Assembly: GCF_947172395.1 (NCBI RefSeq) | Contig: NC_069090.1 | Coordinates: 15,148,962 to 15,212,961, forward strand | Source of the DNA: Bicyclus anynana | Lineage: Eukaryota > Arthropoda > Insecta > Lepidoptera > Nymphalidae | Reading direction: 5' to 3' | Length of the DNA: 64,000 nt | Shown here: positions 35,401-46,970 of the stretch, piece after piece | Layout: every line of letters begins with the position of its first letter | How positions within the stretch are numbered: the stretch's first letter is position 1 | The notes under the pieces: generated by a model | Seen by the model: the letters and a program-made list of their open reading frames with translations, nothing else | The model's database searches: none | Told to the model about the DNA's origin: nothing | Made by a program: the position numbers and the translations under genes

Positions 35401-38400
35401 GGTACGGCACGCTCGCCGCGCACTACTACTGCAGCGCAGGTACTGCGCCTACTGTGATAGCGTGAACATCGTACCTAAAGCAGCGCAATACAAGATTTCA
35501 GATATCAGCGGTTACGTACGGGCGCGGCGGCATCGGCCCACGCGTATCAACCACAACAACAACAAGAGACAGTATTTAAGGATGTAAGCAGCAATGTCTT
35601 ATTAAAGCGTTTGTGGCTTCGGCCAGGACATTTTACCTTTCTACTTTTATTTTTCTACTCTGCAACTGTGGCTTGGCGTACCCTGGCCTGCAGCTTGGAA
35701 TTTATAGTCTGGCCTCCGGCTGTACTTCGGTTAGGCGTTGCCATTTTGTCGAAATATATAATATGCGCGGCCTCAGACCGCGCGCATGACTGTTCTGTAG
35801 CCGTGACTCCCGAGTTTTCATTTAAATTTAGGTACTAACTTCGTATTCACGTACAAGAATTCGGCCGTGTTCACGGCACAGCCACACCCTTATTTTACCG
35901 TTTGTATTAACTTTGTTATTTTGAAATCTTAGTGAGACACTTTGAAGTTATTTATATGTATTGATGACCCGCTCTGGGTTCCAGCCCTTTGACCGTAACG
36001 TGTAACGTTGTGTACAGCGGTGCAGCAGCGCAGCGCGGCGCCCGTGCTGCAGGCGCTGGCGCTGCTGGAGCTGGTGCTGCACCACTCGCCCGCCAACGTG
36101 CACGTCAAGCTGCTGATGATCTCGCTCTACCACATGCTCGGTGAGGACTTCTTTGAACTAAAACTTCTTTATGTGTTTACTTGATTTGGGGAGTAAGTCG
36201 GTGAATATGTTACGAAAATGTAATCGGACAATATGTCCTGCCATCTACAGTAGTATCTTTAAACTGCCAGTAGATGGGGTTTTTAGAGAACTTTGAATCA
36301 ATCTCTTTTTGTACAATTCAGAGGCAGGTCATTTCCTCCCAGGCTCATAGATGGCGTTTTTTATATATTTTTTAAACAAGATTTCCTTCTGTTGTATGCT
36401 CTACAGCTCATTCGTTTTTTTATTCTTTGATTAGTTAGCCCCTGACTGCTTGTTACTAGACTAAACGTTAGAAGAAGCAGAAGCTAGAAGCACTTTGTTA
36501 TAGTATTACCTACTGACTACTTGAGAGTACCTACTACTCGTAAGGCCAACAGTGAATAATCATCTGCTGATATTGATATTGATGATGATGACAAGCACTC
36601 TCGGTGTCATGCAGGCAATGCAATAGCGGCCGAGTCCATATACGTGCGGCTGGAGCCGAAGCACATCCAGCTGGTGTCGCTGGGCTGGGTGCACGCGGCG
36701 CGCTGCGCCCCCGCGCTGGCGCCCGCGCGCGCGCTGCGCCTGCTGGCCGACGCGCACGCCTTCCACAAACACTACGCCAAGGAGGTGAGTCACGTGCGCT
36801 GGAGCCAGCACACGGCTGGTGTCGCTGGGCTGGGTGCACGCGGCGCGCTGCGCCCCCGCGCTGGCGCCCGCGCGCGCGCTGCGCCTGCTGGCCGACGCGC
36901 ACGCCTTCCACAAACACTACGCCAAGGAGGTGAGTCACGTGCGCTGGAGCCAGCACACGGCTGGTGTCGCTGGGCTGGGTGCACGCGGCGCGCTGCGCCC
37001 CCGCGCTGGCGCCCGCGCGCGCGCTGCGCCTGCTGGCCGACGCGCACGCCTTCCACAAACACTACGCCAAGGAGGTGAGTCACGTGCGCTGGAGCCAGCA
37101 CACAGCTGGTGTCGCTGGGTTGGGTGCGCGCTGGTGGTGTGATGGACATCTGTTCCTCTGTTTAACAAGTCACTACTAGTAGAGTTTTCCAATATCGTTA
37201 GTTTGTAATGTTGCGTTGTGTTTGTGGTGTGCAGAGCGTGGAGCACCTGACGTACGCGTACAAGTACGGCACGTTCGAGAAGCTGCTGGAGCTCGGCGCG
37301 TGGGGCGCGCGGCTCGGCGCCTGCGCCTGGTGCGCGCTGGCGGGCCGCGAGCGGGCCCTGCTGCCGCTGCTGGCCGGCCCGCCCGCGCCGCTGCACGCGC
37401 CGGCGCGCCTGCCGCACCCGCCCGTGTGAGTACCGCGCCCGCGCCCGGTGCGCCGGCGGGCCGCGAGCGGGCCCTGCTGCCGCTGCTGGCCGGCGCGCCT
37501 GCCGCACCGCCCGTGTGAGTACCGCGCCCGCGTCCGGTGCGCCCTCGGGCCGCGAGCGCGCGCTGCTGCCGCTGCTGGCCGGCGCGCCTGCCGCACCGCC
37601 CGTGTGAGTACCGCGCCCGCGCCCGGTGCGCCCTCGGGCCGCGAGCGCGCGCTGCTGCCGCTGCTGGCCGGCGCGCCTGCCGCACCGCCCGTGTGAGTAC
37701 CGCGCCCGCGCCCGGTGCGCCCTCGGGCCGCGAGCGCGCGCTGCTGCCGCTGCTGGCCGACGCGCCTGCCGCACCGCCCGTGTGAGTACCGCGCCCGCGC
37801 CCGGTGCGCCCTCGGCCAAACACCAAGATCTTGAGCCGTCAGCATCTACGAGTCCGCTCCCTGTCATCATCGCCTCTCGCTCGTCTGACGTCATCGTGAG
37901 GAGACCAACACTACAAAGAACATCCGGATCAATAAACAAGTACCTATATGAAATTAGCGGATGCCCGGACTACGTCCATCCGTCCGTCCGTCCAGAATCG
38001 GATTGCAAAATCCGTTAAGATATGTAAAAACTTGAATGTGTCAATAAATGTTACACTCTCTGCCCGTGCAGTGACAACCGCGACCTCAACGCCATCATCA
38101 GCTGGGAGCCGGCGCAGTGCGCGGACCCGGACCTCAAAGAGCGTACCTTCGACCAGGACGTCGCCTACCTTAGACTCAAAGACGGCCTCGTGTCTTCTAT
38201 AGGTATGTACATTTATTTAAATTGTTACACAAAGACCTTATTATTAGGCAGTTAAAGTTCACAATTGCTTATCATTGTGTTGTGGGTTAAATTTTAAAAT
38301 TTTTAACTCATTGTACAATGAACCTTACTGTTCAAAGCATAAGGTTTATATTTGATTGTCGGTAAGACATCGACTTTTGAGAAGTTCCACTTGTTCAATC

Positions 38401-40604
38401 GCCTCTTTTAAGCCATCCATCTCTATTTTTGGCTTTTTGCGTCCAAACGATGCCAACCAGCGTAGGTCATCGCTCCACCTAATGTTGTACATGCATGACT
38501 CTTTATAATGACCATAGTTCTAACTGAATGCCATCGCCCGCTGACTGATTGTGAGTCTTCATAAGAGGTCCGTTAGTTCAAACTGCTTACTTTTCCTCTC
38601 ATTTATTTATTTATCCTTTTTTTAATTTTTAACAATGTTATTAATACTAAAAAACACTATTAAAAATTAATTTTAAAAAAACCAACTCTCCCGCTGCGGG
38701 ACATTTGATTGCCCAAGCAACCGATGGTCAGGGTTCCAGCGTGAGGAACCTCCTCACAATACGTGCCGTCTCAAGAATCACCGCCTTCTGTATCCGACCC
38801 TTGATCCAACAATTAAGTGAAAGCTTCTTCAAGCTGCTTTACTATTCCGAGGCACAGTATCTGCCCGTCGGTTGACCGAGTGTGGTGTCCGCAGCGCTGT
38901 GCATAGAGTGCTCGGACAACCGCAGCGTGGCGGAGAAGCGCGCGCAGCTCGACGAGCTGCGGGCGTGCGTGGACGCGTTCGCGTGCGCGATGGACAAGTG
39001 CCGCGACAAGTACGGCGCGGCGCGGCGCGAGCTGTGCATCTCCGCGCCCTTCCCTTCTAGGATTATCGGTGAGTTTCATAGCGTAGCGTCATCATCAATA
39101 CCTGATGGACATCCACTGCTGGACATAAACCTCTCGCATGGACTTCCAAACCTATCGCTGGGTCATATCCGGCTCGAAGGACCACTTTTTAAGGACCATG
39201 TTTAAACCGTGTGTTTTTAACTTCGGCTCTCGCTTGACATCTTCGGTTCATCTAATGGGGTATAAACTCTGCGGTTTCCGGGGCGCGGTCGCCGTTCCAG
39301 TATCTTGAGACCCCAATGTCCATCGGGTCCCGCCATCCAACCGCCGCCAACCCGCATTAGCCCATCTAAGGCTCAGTCTAGAAAGGGCAAATTCGCCGCG
39401 ATTCTTCGCGTGTATTACGCGCGACCGTTGCGTCCACAAGGTGCGTACCAACGCTCAAGCATTTGGGGTAAGTTCAGTATGAAACATGGAGTTGAACGTG
39501 CACTCGTTCTAGAGTTCGCATGTTAACTGGACGCAACAAGGCGTCCCTAGTATCTCGACTCGCGCGAATCAAGCGCGCGTCGAGAGTCTGGCGTAGTGCA
39601 CGCGATTTACACTCGTATTTTGAATTCGCACGATGCTTGTGGACCCGATGCATTGATGTCTAGTACTTCGACAACGCGCGTATGAATTCGCGCGATACGA
39701 TTTACGGCGAATTCGCCCCTTCTGGACAAAGACTAAACACCTAGTCCTCTATTCAATAGGAGTCCTGACCTGAAAAATGTAGAGGATCATTCAAATAGGA
39801 TGATAATTAAGCAACGCTCGCTGCTATATCTCAATTCAAGGCTTTTATCTCTCCAGCCTTCGTCAGTTCTCCAGTGCCATACCGGGACTTGTACTCGAGT
39901 GTGCTGACCATGGTGTGCGAGCTGTGCGGCGGGGAGGGCGTCAGAGGGAGGGAGAGTGCGGAGAGACTGAGAGCTCTCCTCGTCTCCTCCAGACAACAGC
40001 TCGAGGCACCTGCCACCTCGCCGTGGGCACTGAGGGAGTCTTTAGAAGCGTTCTCCAATTATTTAGAGGTTAGTATGATTGGCTAAGTGCTGATGTGGAA
40101 GAGTTAGAGAGAATAGAATACTCCTTGGGGAAACATTCGGGCTTAGATTACCAACTTAAATCTATTGATACGTTTGTATTGAACTGAAGTATCTAATGAA
40201 GTTTTTAAAAAATTGTTAGGAATTTATTAACGACTGTCTCTCTCCAGTTTATAGGCGTCATAACGTTCCTGCTCGGCGTTTGCAACGAGCTGTCGACGCC
40301 GACCAATACAAAGAAGTCCAAAAAGAAGGCCAGCCAGTCGCCCGACCAAATACTCACGACGGAAATGTTGAGCAAACTCAACGACGAAGTCCAAGACACC
40401 ATAAGCTTTCTAGAAGACATTTTCGAAAAATGGCCGACGTACGACTACGGTTTCAACATAGAAGACGAACTAGCAAAACTCGACATCACCGACAAATACC
40501 ACTGCCCCGTAGAACAGAAACTAAAGAATGGACTCCAAGAAGTACTAGCCGATGTTAAAAATATATTGAAGAAAAAATCGAAATATTTAAAAACTTTACA
40601 ATAA
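29482..40604 (+). CDS. Naa25: N-alpha-acetyltransferase 25, NatB auxiliary subunit (psidin)
   Basis: The ribosome-associated TPR-like scaffold that partners NAA20 to acetylate Met-Asn, Met-Asp, Met-Glu and Met-Gln N-termini (family knowledge). I assemble 12 exons, all GT-AG and in frame: 29482-29548, 29634-29858, 32203-32396, 32820-33509, 35229-35439, 36018-36140, 36615-36784, 37235-37425, 38072-38202, 38895-39068, 39875-40068 and 40248-40604. The product is 908 aa (human is about 970). Diagnostic stretches are RRLRPIYDWLDNGNNKKALQ and LQAMTILYRESQQ, then HSHLFMSYVRVGDY, YKIAPKNPYYFWVVMSV, DYYLPYFDSVF, TYAYKYGTFEKLLEL and DNRDLNAIISW. Exons 5-8 and 10 are extremely GC-rich and code Ala/Arg/Leu-rich sequence, while exons 1-4 and 12 are not. 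The 3' ends of exons 7 and 8 are tandemly duplicated downstream. Introns contain SINE, Helitron-like, LINE and MITE insertions. Confidence 0.93.
30527..30726 (-). repeat. SINE-B copy (reverse), in NAA25 intron 2
   Basis: The head lies at 30726 (gagccgtgatagcccaatgg on the minus strand) and the tail near 30527. Much of the body between the TTTTAAGAAATTAAATAT stretch and the tail is deleted. Confidence 0.78.
31353..31541 (+). repeat. SINE-A copy with internal deletion, in NAA25 intron 2
   Basis: It has the tRNA-like head, then GTCCAGGTCTGGCTGGTGGG, then jumps to the CTTAGATTGCATCATCACTT tail segment and a poly-A run. About 120 bp of the body is missing. Confidence 0.8.
31586..32175 (+). mobile_element. 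Helitron-like element split by a LINE tail, in NAA25 intron 2
   Basis: It begins with a TCCTACTTTCTACTAATATA-type end and resumes with GATTTAGCTGAAATTTGGAA, as at 3800. The end is GCGGGCGTCAGTTAGT. Between about 31850 and 32137 lies a foreign segment ending in (TTTC)n at 32109-32137, which looks like the 3' end of a non-LTR retroelement. Confidence 0.6.
33510..35228. repeat. NAA25 intron 4 with dispersed repeats
   Basis: At about 33554-33680 lies a repeat whose reverse complement recurs at 52080-52213 (shared GGGGATGATGACTA and GAATATATTGATTTTTAT). GC-rich repeat-like patches at 34530-34560 and 34860-34930 are unassigned. No alternative exon is supported. Confidence 0.55.
36671..37134 (+). 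repeat. 145-bp tandem array copying the end of NAA25 exon 7 and its splice donor
   Basis: Three full copies (36671-36815, 36816-36960, 36961-37105) and a partial fourth. Each unit contains the last 114 bp of exon 7, a GTGAGT donor (36785, 36930, 37075) and the first ~30 bp of the intron. The copies are almost identical, so the expansion is recent or homogenised. Because 145 is not a multiple of three, use of donor 2 or 3 would shift the frame of exon 8. Confidence 0.95.
37340..37815 (+). repeat. 89-bp tandem array copying the end of NAA25 exon 8 and its splice donor
   Basis: GTGAGTACC donors recur at 37426, 37515, 37604, 37693 and 37782, exactly 89 bp apart, each preceded by a near copy of the exon 8 end. 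The copies lack about 24 bp present in the genuine exon. An in-frame TGA overlaps donor 1 (GTG TGA), so reading past the first donor stops translation; only the first donor gives the full NAA25 frame. Confidence 0.95.
38694..38790 (+). repeat. Dispersed repeat fragment in NAA25 intron 9
   Basis: A diverged copy of the segment at 16868-16960 (GGGACATTTGATTGCCCAAG and CCTCACAATACGTGCCGTC). It is probably a retroelement untranslated piece. Confidence 0.45.
39075..39330 (-). mobile_element. RTE-type LINE 3' end (reverse), in NAA25 intron 10
   Basis: The phrases GGACATCCACTGCTGGACAT and ATGGACTTCCAAAC are the reverse of the LINE 3' end at 1515-1822. The copy is decayed. Confidence 0.55.
39374..39735. 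mobile_element. GC-rich MITE with inverted ends, in NAA25 intron 10
   Basis: The left end (AGAAAGGGCAAATTCGCCGCG) is matched by the complement of the right end (CGGCGAATTCGCCCCTTCT). The interior is rich in CGCG and GAATTCGCGCGA. It has no coding capacity, and the autonomous partner is unknown. Confidence 0.7.
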
Positions 40605-40605
40605 A
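40600..40605 (+). promoter_or_regulatory. AATAAA overlapping the NAA25 stop codon
   Basis: The stop codon TAA at 40602-40604 lies inside AATAAA. A second AATAAA at about 40625-40631 is more likely to serve as the real polyadenylation signal. Confidence 0.45.
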
Positions 40606-41494
40606 GTGGCCTTTACAAAGAAAATAATAAATTAAATGAAAGTTTTTTTCTACATATCTTTGTAAATAGTCCGCCATTTTGGGAGTGTTGTCACCCGTCT
40701 ACCTGTGTAGGCCCTAGAGCAGGGGTTGCAAACCCATAATATTGAACTCTTTTTCTTTGTTTCTTCTAACATAAGAAACTTTAAGGTGTTCAATGTCCTT
40801 TCCGAGTATTGTTTTACAACTTATTCGTGAACATGCGTTTTTTCATTTCAATATTGGTGTAGTGGAAATGTATATGTGCCAAATTCTATCCAAATCTGTT
40901 CAGCCCTTTTTGCGCGAGTACCATATAAATTTTACATTTATAATAGTTAAATTCATTTTTGCGAATATTTATTTTATGCCAAACTTCCGAGTCCACTCTG
41001 AACACGAGGCTTATGAAAACATCCCAGAGGGGTTATAATAGCAGTCCGTGCATGTTAGTTTGGCGCATACTATATCTATGTAGATTATATAACAAGTTCA
41101 TTGCTCACGTGGCATTTAGAAAATTGAATTTCTAAAATAATATTTGATGATTTTATTTGTCATTAAATATGTTACCAAAAAAAGTTTCACCATCCCTGCT
41201 CTACAAAGACTACAAGTACATACGCTTTATATTGTTAGGTTACGTTTGTTTATCATCGAATAAATGAGATCATTATTTGCGATTTGGTTTGAATGAACTT
41301 TATTTATGTACATTTATAAATAGTTTGATAAAGTATAGGTACTTATACAATGGAAATAAATGCGATACGTTTTTAATTCGACATTGTTTTTCAATTTCAT
41401 GGACATTTCGTAACGGTTTTACATTTCCGACTCATTGGTACCTATATAATAGCTAGACTTACCTAATTTTATGAAGATTTAAAATTTGTCTCCT

Positions 41495-41646
41495 ATCATC
41501 ATTAACAACCCATATTCGGCTCACTGTTGAGCACGAGTCTTCACTCGGAATGAGAGAGGTTATGCTTTAGTCTATCACGCTGGTCCAATTTATCTGTCTC
41601 CATACTCCTAGGGAATAAGAAAAATCCGCTGGGCTACCACGGTTCG
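41495..41646 (-). repeat. SINE-B fragment (reverse)
   Basis: The tail part (AACCCATATTCGGCTCACTG in this orientation) is joined to a short head remnant at 41630-41646; the centre is deleted. Confidence 0.7.
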
Positions 41647-41733
41647 TACGTCTTTACTCCTACTATACTTTTATGCTACCTACTGCCCGTACTTAACTCG
41701 TATGAGCTGGACTGACAAAGTTTCAGTCTTCAT

Positions 41734-41871
41734 ATTTTTTTTTAAATCTACAAATTAGCCCTTGACAACAATTTCACCTGATGGTAAGTGATGATTAAAT
41801 CTAAGATGGAAGCGAGCTAACTCTTAGGAGTAGGATTAAATCCACACGACATTGTAAACCTCCCACCAGCC
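41734..41871 (-). repeat. SINE-A fragment (reverse)
   Basis: The tail and part of the body are present (CTTGACAACAATTTCACCTG). It ends at CCTCCCACCAGCC, and the head is absent. Confidence 0.72.
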
Positions 41872-44800
41872 AAAAAAAATCACTGTCTGTTGATCAAGTT
41901 AGGTAGGTACATAAATAACTTGTAAAATGTGAAAATTAGCCTATTTACGTTTACAAAATAAAACAAACTTTTTGAACTTGATTCATATTTATTTACAACA
42001 CGAATATTGCGTTTACAGTGAAATCGACCACCGTACAAAAATATGGCGAAGTTGTAGCGTCCCTTCGGCCGAATCTAATTATTATAAAACAGTCTGTAAC
42101 TACGGAATGTGGGTGCAAATGGAATACAATGATCATCGGGTGCTTAACCGACTTCCAAAAAGGAGGTTTTATGTTCAGCTGTACCGGGTTTTTTTTTCAA
42201 TATATACTATAGTACAGCACTTCTAGGCTGTGCATAGAAACAAACTTGTCTCGTGGCGCACAACATGCACAATGAAGATACTTAAATAAATAAATTCAGT
42301 GCTATCAAAAATGTACATGGAATGGTTTGAAAATGGAACGAATTTGTACTAATCAAACAGATAAAAAAATCGTTACTTTGTGCTTGTGGTTTTTCCACTC
42401 GTTACTCGTCGTGGCTTATACAATGCGACATCGCTGCTAATTCGAAATTCGAATGCACATAAATATTAATAATTAATTTGTATTGTGTAGCCTGACCAGA
42501 AAAACTTAACCTGGATTGAGAGCCACAAATATTTTTCAGCAGTCTGTGCTTAATATGCTGATAGAATAAATTAACAGGCTCAAAAGGGCTGGAACTCAGA
42601 CCCGTAAAGTCAATTTATAAAAAAAGAAGAAATTGAACATTTTAATCCACAACATGGCAAAGGTTTTTTCCTGGCCAGGCTGTCGTTATGAAAATGACCC
42701 TTAACTGTTAAAGGTAATTCACATGCCTAAAATGGGACGCGCTTTGCCTATTACGAAATTTATATTTTTACGAAGCATTTATAACTAATCATTTTTTTAT
42801 AATCAGGTCAACTTACACACCTTATTTTCATAAATCTTTCCTCTATACATTTAGAAATACATCAGAAAATAACAATGACCTTTGAAAAATAAATTGCGTT
42901 GCTTTTCTACCATATCTTACTCGTATGATCTAAGTGTATTCAAAACAAGTCTCATCTTTTAAATTAAAAAATTTTAGTCATATTTTATTTGACTAAAATT
43001 TTTTACCAACTAAATAAATAATAAATAACGAGTAAAATAAAATTTTATTGGGGCCATATAGCACAAAAAATTCAATTTTCAAAAAAATACATTAAATGTT
43101 AAAATAAAATTCATAATATATGAATGTTTAATATGAAATATATATTCATAATATATGAATGAAATGAGAAATAAATATGAATTTTAACGGTTTTCATTGA
43201 ATAAAAAATTACTCCATAGATCTACTGAGACACAAATTATGACCAGAACCAGGCCTTAATATGTTGGGCACCGCTAAAACAACGCAATTTATCGCCAAAG
43301 ACAAAAAAAACTACAGCAAATACACAACATGAAATAAAAATCCCTTCAGAATAAAACACACAACACTCAAACACCAAACATAAAAATAATTTTAAGATTA
43401 TATTGTTTGTGTTGAAAAGAAACAGTCCTGTGTTTATCTCAACTTTAGTGACTCTTGATAATAATTTATCTTTTTTATGCATTTAAAAATCTAAAAAAAA
43501 ATCATACTTGAATTTTCAACAACATTGTGTTTTAAACGTTTAATAAACGATGTAGAGATTTATCTCAACGTTCAAGTTTTGCAATTTTATTTTTTTTTCG
43601 ATTTTTATAAATCTAAATTTTGCCTTAATAAAAATTAAAAATAAATTATTTTTAAGCTTTGAAAGTATTTTTTTTTCATTTTAAGTTATTCAGCTATAAA
43701 ACACAGGACTGTCCCCAACATCACTTATAAAAAAATATGAGGAAAAACATTATGCACCAGTTTTAGACGCTTAACTAGACGGGCCGCAAGGCAAAATTAA
43801 AAACTAAGTAAAAGGCTACCAATAGGATCGCTCCATTTCCTATTATACGAATAAAAAAATATTATATTCTTTATCAGTGCATCACTACAAAGAAACAGGG
43901 AAACTATAAAATATGAAGTAACATAAAGATGGCTTTATGGCTTAATAATACAGAGGTAAAAACATAATAGCGATTTCATAGGCAAAAACTTAGTCCTCGT
44001 TTACAAGTCAACTTGTGTGTTCCAAAATAGGATATGGTCAATACCGTCTTTACCTTAAAGGCACACAGGGTCCCCATTCTCAGGGGAATTCCCGAAAGAC
44101 TGACAATATCAATATCCATCCTTCAAAATGATGACTTTAAGGATATACTTACCTAATAGAAGATTTTGCTCAACAGAAATCCCAAAAGAAACCGTAACCA
44201 AAAAAAACCATCAGCATTCTAAGATCGTTAATGACATGTTATATATCATACTGTATTTGGTTATATAATAAATGGTCATACTCATACTTAGTAAAAAAAT
44301 GTTAGTATAATTCGCTCTTTTTACTTTTCAAAAGGACCCCAAATTCTTGAATGCCCAAGGCCTAGTTAAGACAGCGGCGGTTATGGTTATGTGATAACTT
44401 CAATACTAATCTCACACAAACCACAAATCCCATTCCAAAATCTTTCTATGCCGTAGACAGAAATTCCGTACGTTCCCCTAATTAGAACTCCACTTTGGCT
44501 TCTACACTAGCTCAAATGTATAAACATTTTATTACTCGAAAATGGAACGATCTTATTGGCTGTTTGTTTTGCCTTTGCCCAATTTTTCTTGACTTGGCTT
44601 TGGTCAGCCAGCCTAACGTTAAAGCTGAGGCTACATCGAGCCGCGAATTGCATCCAATAACCACGCGAATAATCCTTGTAATGAAAAATGTGCAATAATC
44701 ACACTTATTTATTTTATTTACGGGTTGGAGAAGAAAATTTCAAAGTAGTTATAATTTATACGTATAGTGCATACCCTAGTTAAAAACCGTATGCAAACCA

Positions 44801-44878
44801 CTGATTGTAATACAGTTTTTTTACCACAACAATACTCATTCATTTCAAATCACGGTAACATGACTGCGAATAAATATA

Positions 44879-44953
44879 CTCAGAGGCTCAATTATCCGCC
44901 CACTTTAATATACTCGCGTCATACTAAAGTGGGCGGATATTTGTGCCTCTGAG
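44879..44953. mobile_element. Palindromic mini-MITE, copy 1
   Basis: A 75-bp inverted repeat (CTCAGAGGCTCAATTATCCG... with its complement) bounded by TA on both sides. The family member at 58427-58491 shares the same ends. Confidence 0.8.
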
Positions 44954-45360
44954 TACAGTTTTTGTCACGTGTCACGTGTCACAAGTCGCATCCCAATGTA
45001 GCCTTGGCCTTAAATTTAAAAACTATCATAGCCTACATTCGAAGTACGTGCAGTACTATACCATAGTACTATACCACAATAAAATTAATAAAACAAGTTT
45101 ACTACTTAAGGTACCGTTTACCACGTATCCATACAAAGTACAAACATAACCCGATAAATACCCCTACCCCCTACCCCTATTTATCTTTCTAGATCCTAAA
45201 TTAAGATATCTATTTCTTCACTATTTACATTCCGGAAATCTTACAAAGTAAAATAATTGTTTTCTTTTAGGTTATTTATATACATTTGAAGTATATTTTA
45301 AGGCATCAAAAAGTGTGTGAACTCGCAAAACATCTAGTCTGGTCTGAGCACTAGGCGTAT

Positions 45361-45634
45361 CAAAGATTTCATACTATTAGATATGTCACTAACGTTTCGA
45401 AACTGAGGCGAACAAAAGTGGTTGTCTTAATTTCATTTAGTCGCATAAACAACGAAAGTTATTCAAACAAATAATACCTAAATATGGTCTACAATGTCGA
45501 GTTGTATGTTCAGGAAGTGTAAAAACTATATACACATAAATATATAATGTATGTTGCGCGTGCGCGCTCAGTAGAGTAGTTAAATTTACTTTTTGCAGTA
45601 GGCAAGTAACATATCTACAGTATAAAATATCGTT
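45361..45634. mobile_element. MITE with inverted ends, long form
   Basis: The ends AAAGATTTCATACTATTAGA (left) and the complement of TCTACAGTATAAAATATCGTT (right) are inverted repeats, with about 210 bp between. A short relative lies at 48262-48336. Confidence 0.6.
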
Positions 45635-46774
45635 GAGTCCGAGTTGAGGTTGTATATGAAAATACACGTCAGCGAGGTTAATAAACCTGCGCAGTTCGCA
45701 CAGAATGGAAGTATCAGAAGGTGGTAATTACATGTTTTAATATTGTGGTAATAATTTTAACAAACTTTTACATTTTGATATTATTGCACTAGTGACAAAA
45801 GGTTGACTATACCTGACGTTAACGCTCCAGTCACGTGGAATTATAGCTATTTAACAAGTCGTATTAAAACAACACATTCGAGATCGATATTTTTGAAAAT
45901 GCTGATTAAAACCATTGCACGTGCCAGCAGCGTCAGCGTGATAAATATAAAAAAAAATCAACAAATCAAATAGTGTAACCATTTTCCGTATAATTTCCCC
46001 TTAAATATTGCAAAATAGATTATGCAGTGCTCAACTATTGCTAAATATTTATTATAAATTTTAAATAAATAATGTTTTATATAGCAAAAAAGAAACAATA
46101 TTCCTAGAGTGCAAAGTTAATATAAAAAACTATGCAAATAACTTATTAACTATGCTAGGACTTTTTTGGGCAGTAAAAGTTGCTTGTTAGTAATTTTCGT
46201 CAAGTAAAATTCGATTCCTTCAATAATATGAGATAAAAAAGGAATGTTTTTCAATACTTATTTACTTATTACAAAGTAGAACTGTTTCAAAGTGTGAAAA
46301 AATCCTATTTTTTTAAAACACAGTGACTAATAGTAACATATGTATATAATACTATATACAATAAATAAACTGAGTAGCCAAATGAACTCAAAAATTAAAT
46401 CCAAAATCAAAATTTAAAATTATAAATAAACAATAAAAACCATTTTTATTTAATAGGTTATTAAATAAAATTGAAAAAAATAATCAATTGTATTTACCAT
46501 AAAACAGACAGAATAATTTTTCGTCTATGCCTGTATGTTTATTGCCTGTTTTCCTGTCTTGTTCAATCACCATTTGTAAGCGAATGGACAGATTTTCATG
46601 CGGTTCTGCTGATGGAAGCTAAACTTGGAGAAGGCTTTACGCTTTGATTTTTGAAATCAAAAGAAAATTAACCGAATTAGAAATTTCTGAGCGTCCGCCG
46701 TATCAAATAATATAATATTTAGGAATATTTTGACGTTACTTTCTGACTTCCTAGGCTTTGATACTGTATATACC

Positions 46775-46970
46775 ACTACTAATATTATAAAGCTGAAGAG
46801 TTTGTTTGTTTGCTTGAACGCGCCAATCTCTGGAACTACTGGTCCGATTTAAAAAAAATCTTTCAGTGTTAGATAGCCCATTTGTCGAGGAAGCCTATAG
46901 GCTATATATTATCCTCGTATTCCTACGGGAACGGGAACCACGCAGGTGAAACCGCGCGCCGTCAGCTAGT
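46775..46970 (+). mobile_element. Helitron-like element
   Basis: It runs from CTACTAATATTATAAAGCTG to GTCAGCTAGT. It is the best-preserved forward copy of the family seen at 13319, 20876 and 57153. Confidence 0.72.

Larger units (their letters stand above)
40632..44878. other. AT-rich intergenic or 3'-side region
   Basis: No exon supported on either strand. SINE-B (41495-41646) and SINE-A (41734-41871) fragments are present. A common lepidopteran-type phrase, aaccgacttccaaaaaggag, lies at 42149-42168. The stretch 42900-43700 is strongly AT-rich with repeated ATTCATAATATATGAAT. The missing C-terminal exon of the TBC gene could lie here but was not recognised. Confidence 0.5.

Noticed and set aside
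36417..36470. Short reverse SINE-A-like tail in NAA25 intron 6
   Set aside because: Only about 35 bases resemble the SINE-A tail (TAGTTAGCCCCTGACTGC); too short and diverged to call.
36534..37939. Several long minus- and plus-strand open frames rich in Ala, Arg and Gly
   Set aside because: They arise from GC-rich tandem arrays with few stop codons and repeat the same motifs in all frames. The supported coding frame is NAA25 on the plus strand.
43237..43482. 81-codon minus-strand ORF in AT-rich DNA
   Set aside because: Composition-driven, no known domain, no splice context, and low-complexity Phe/Cys/Val content.
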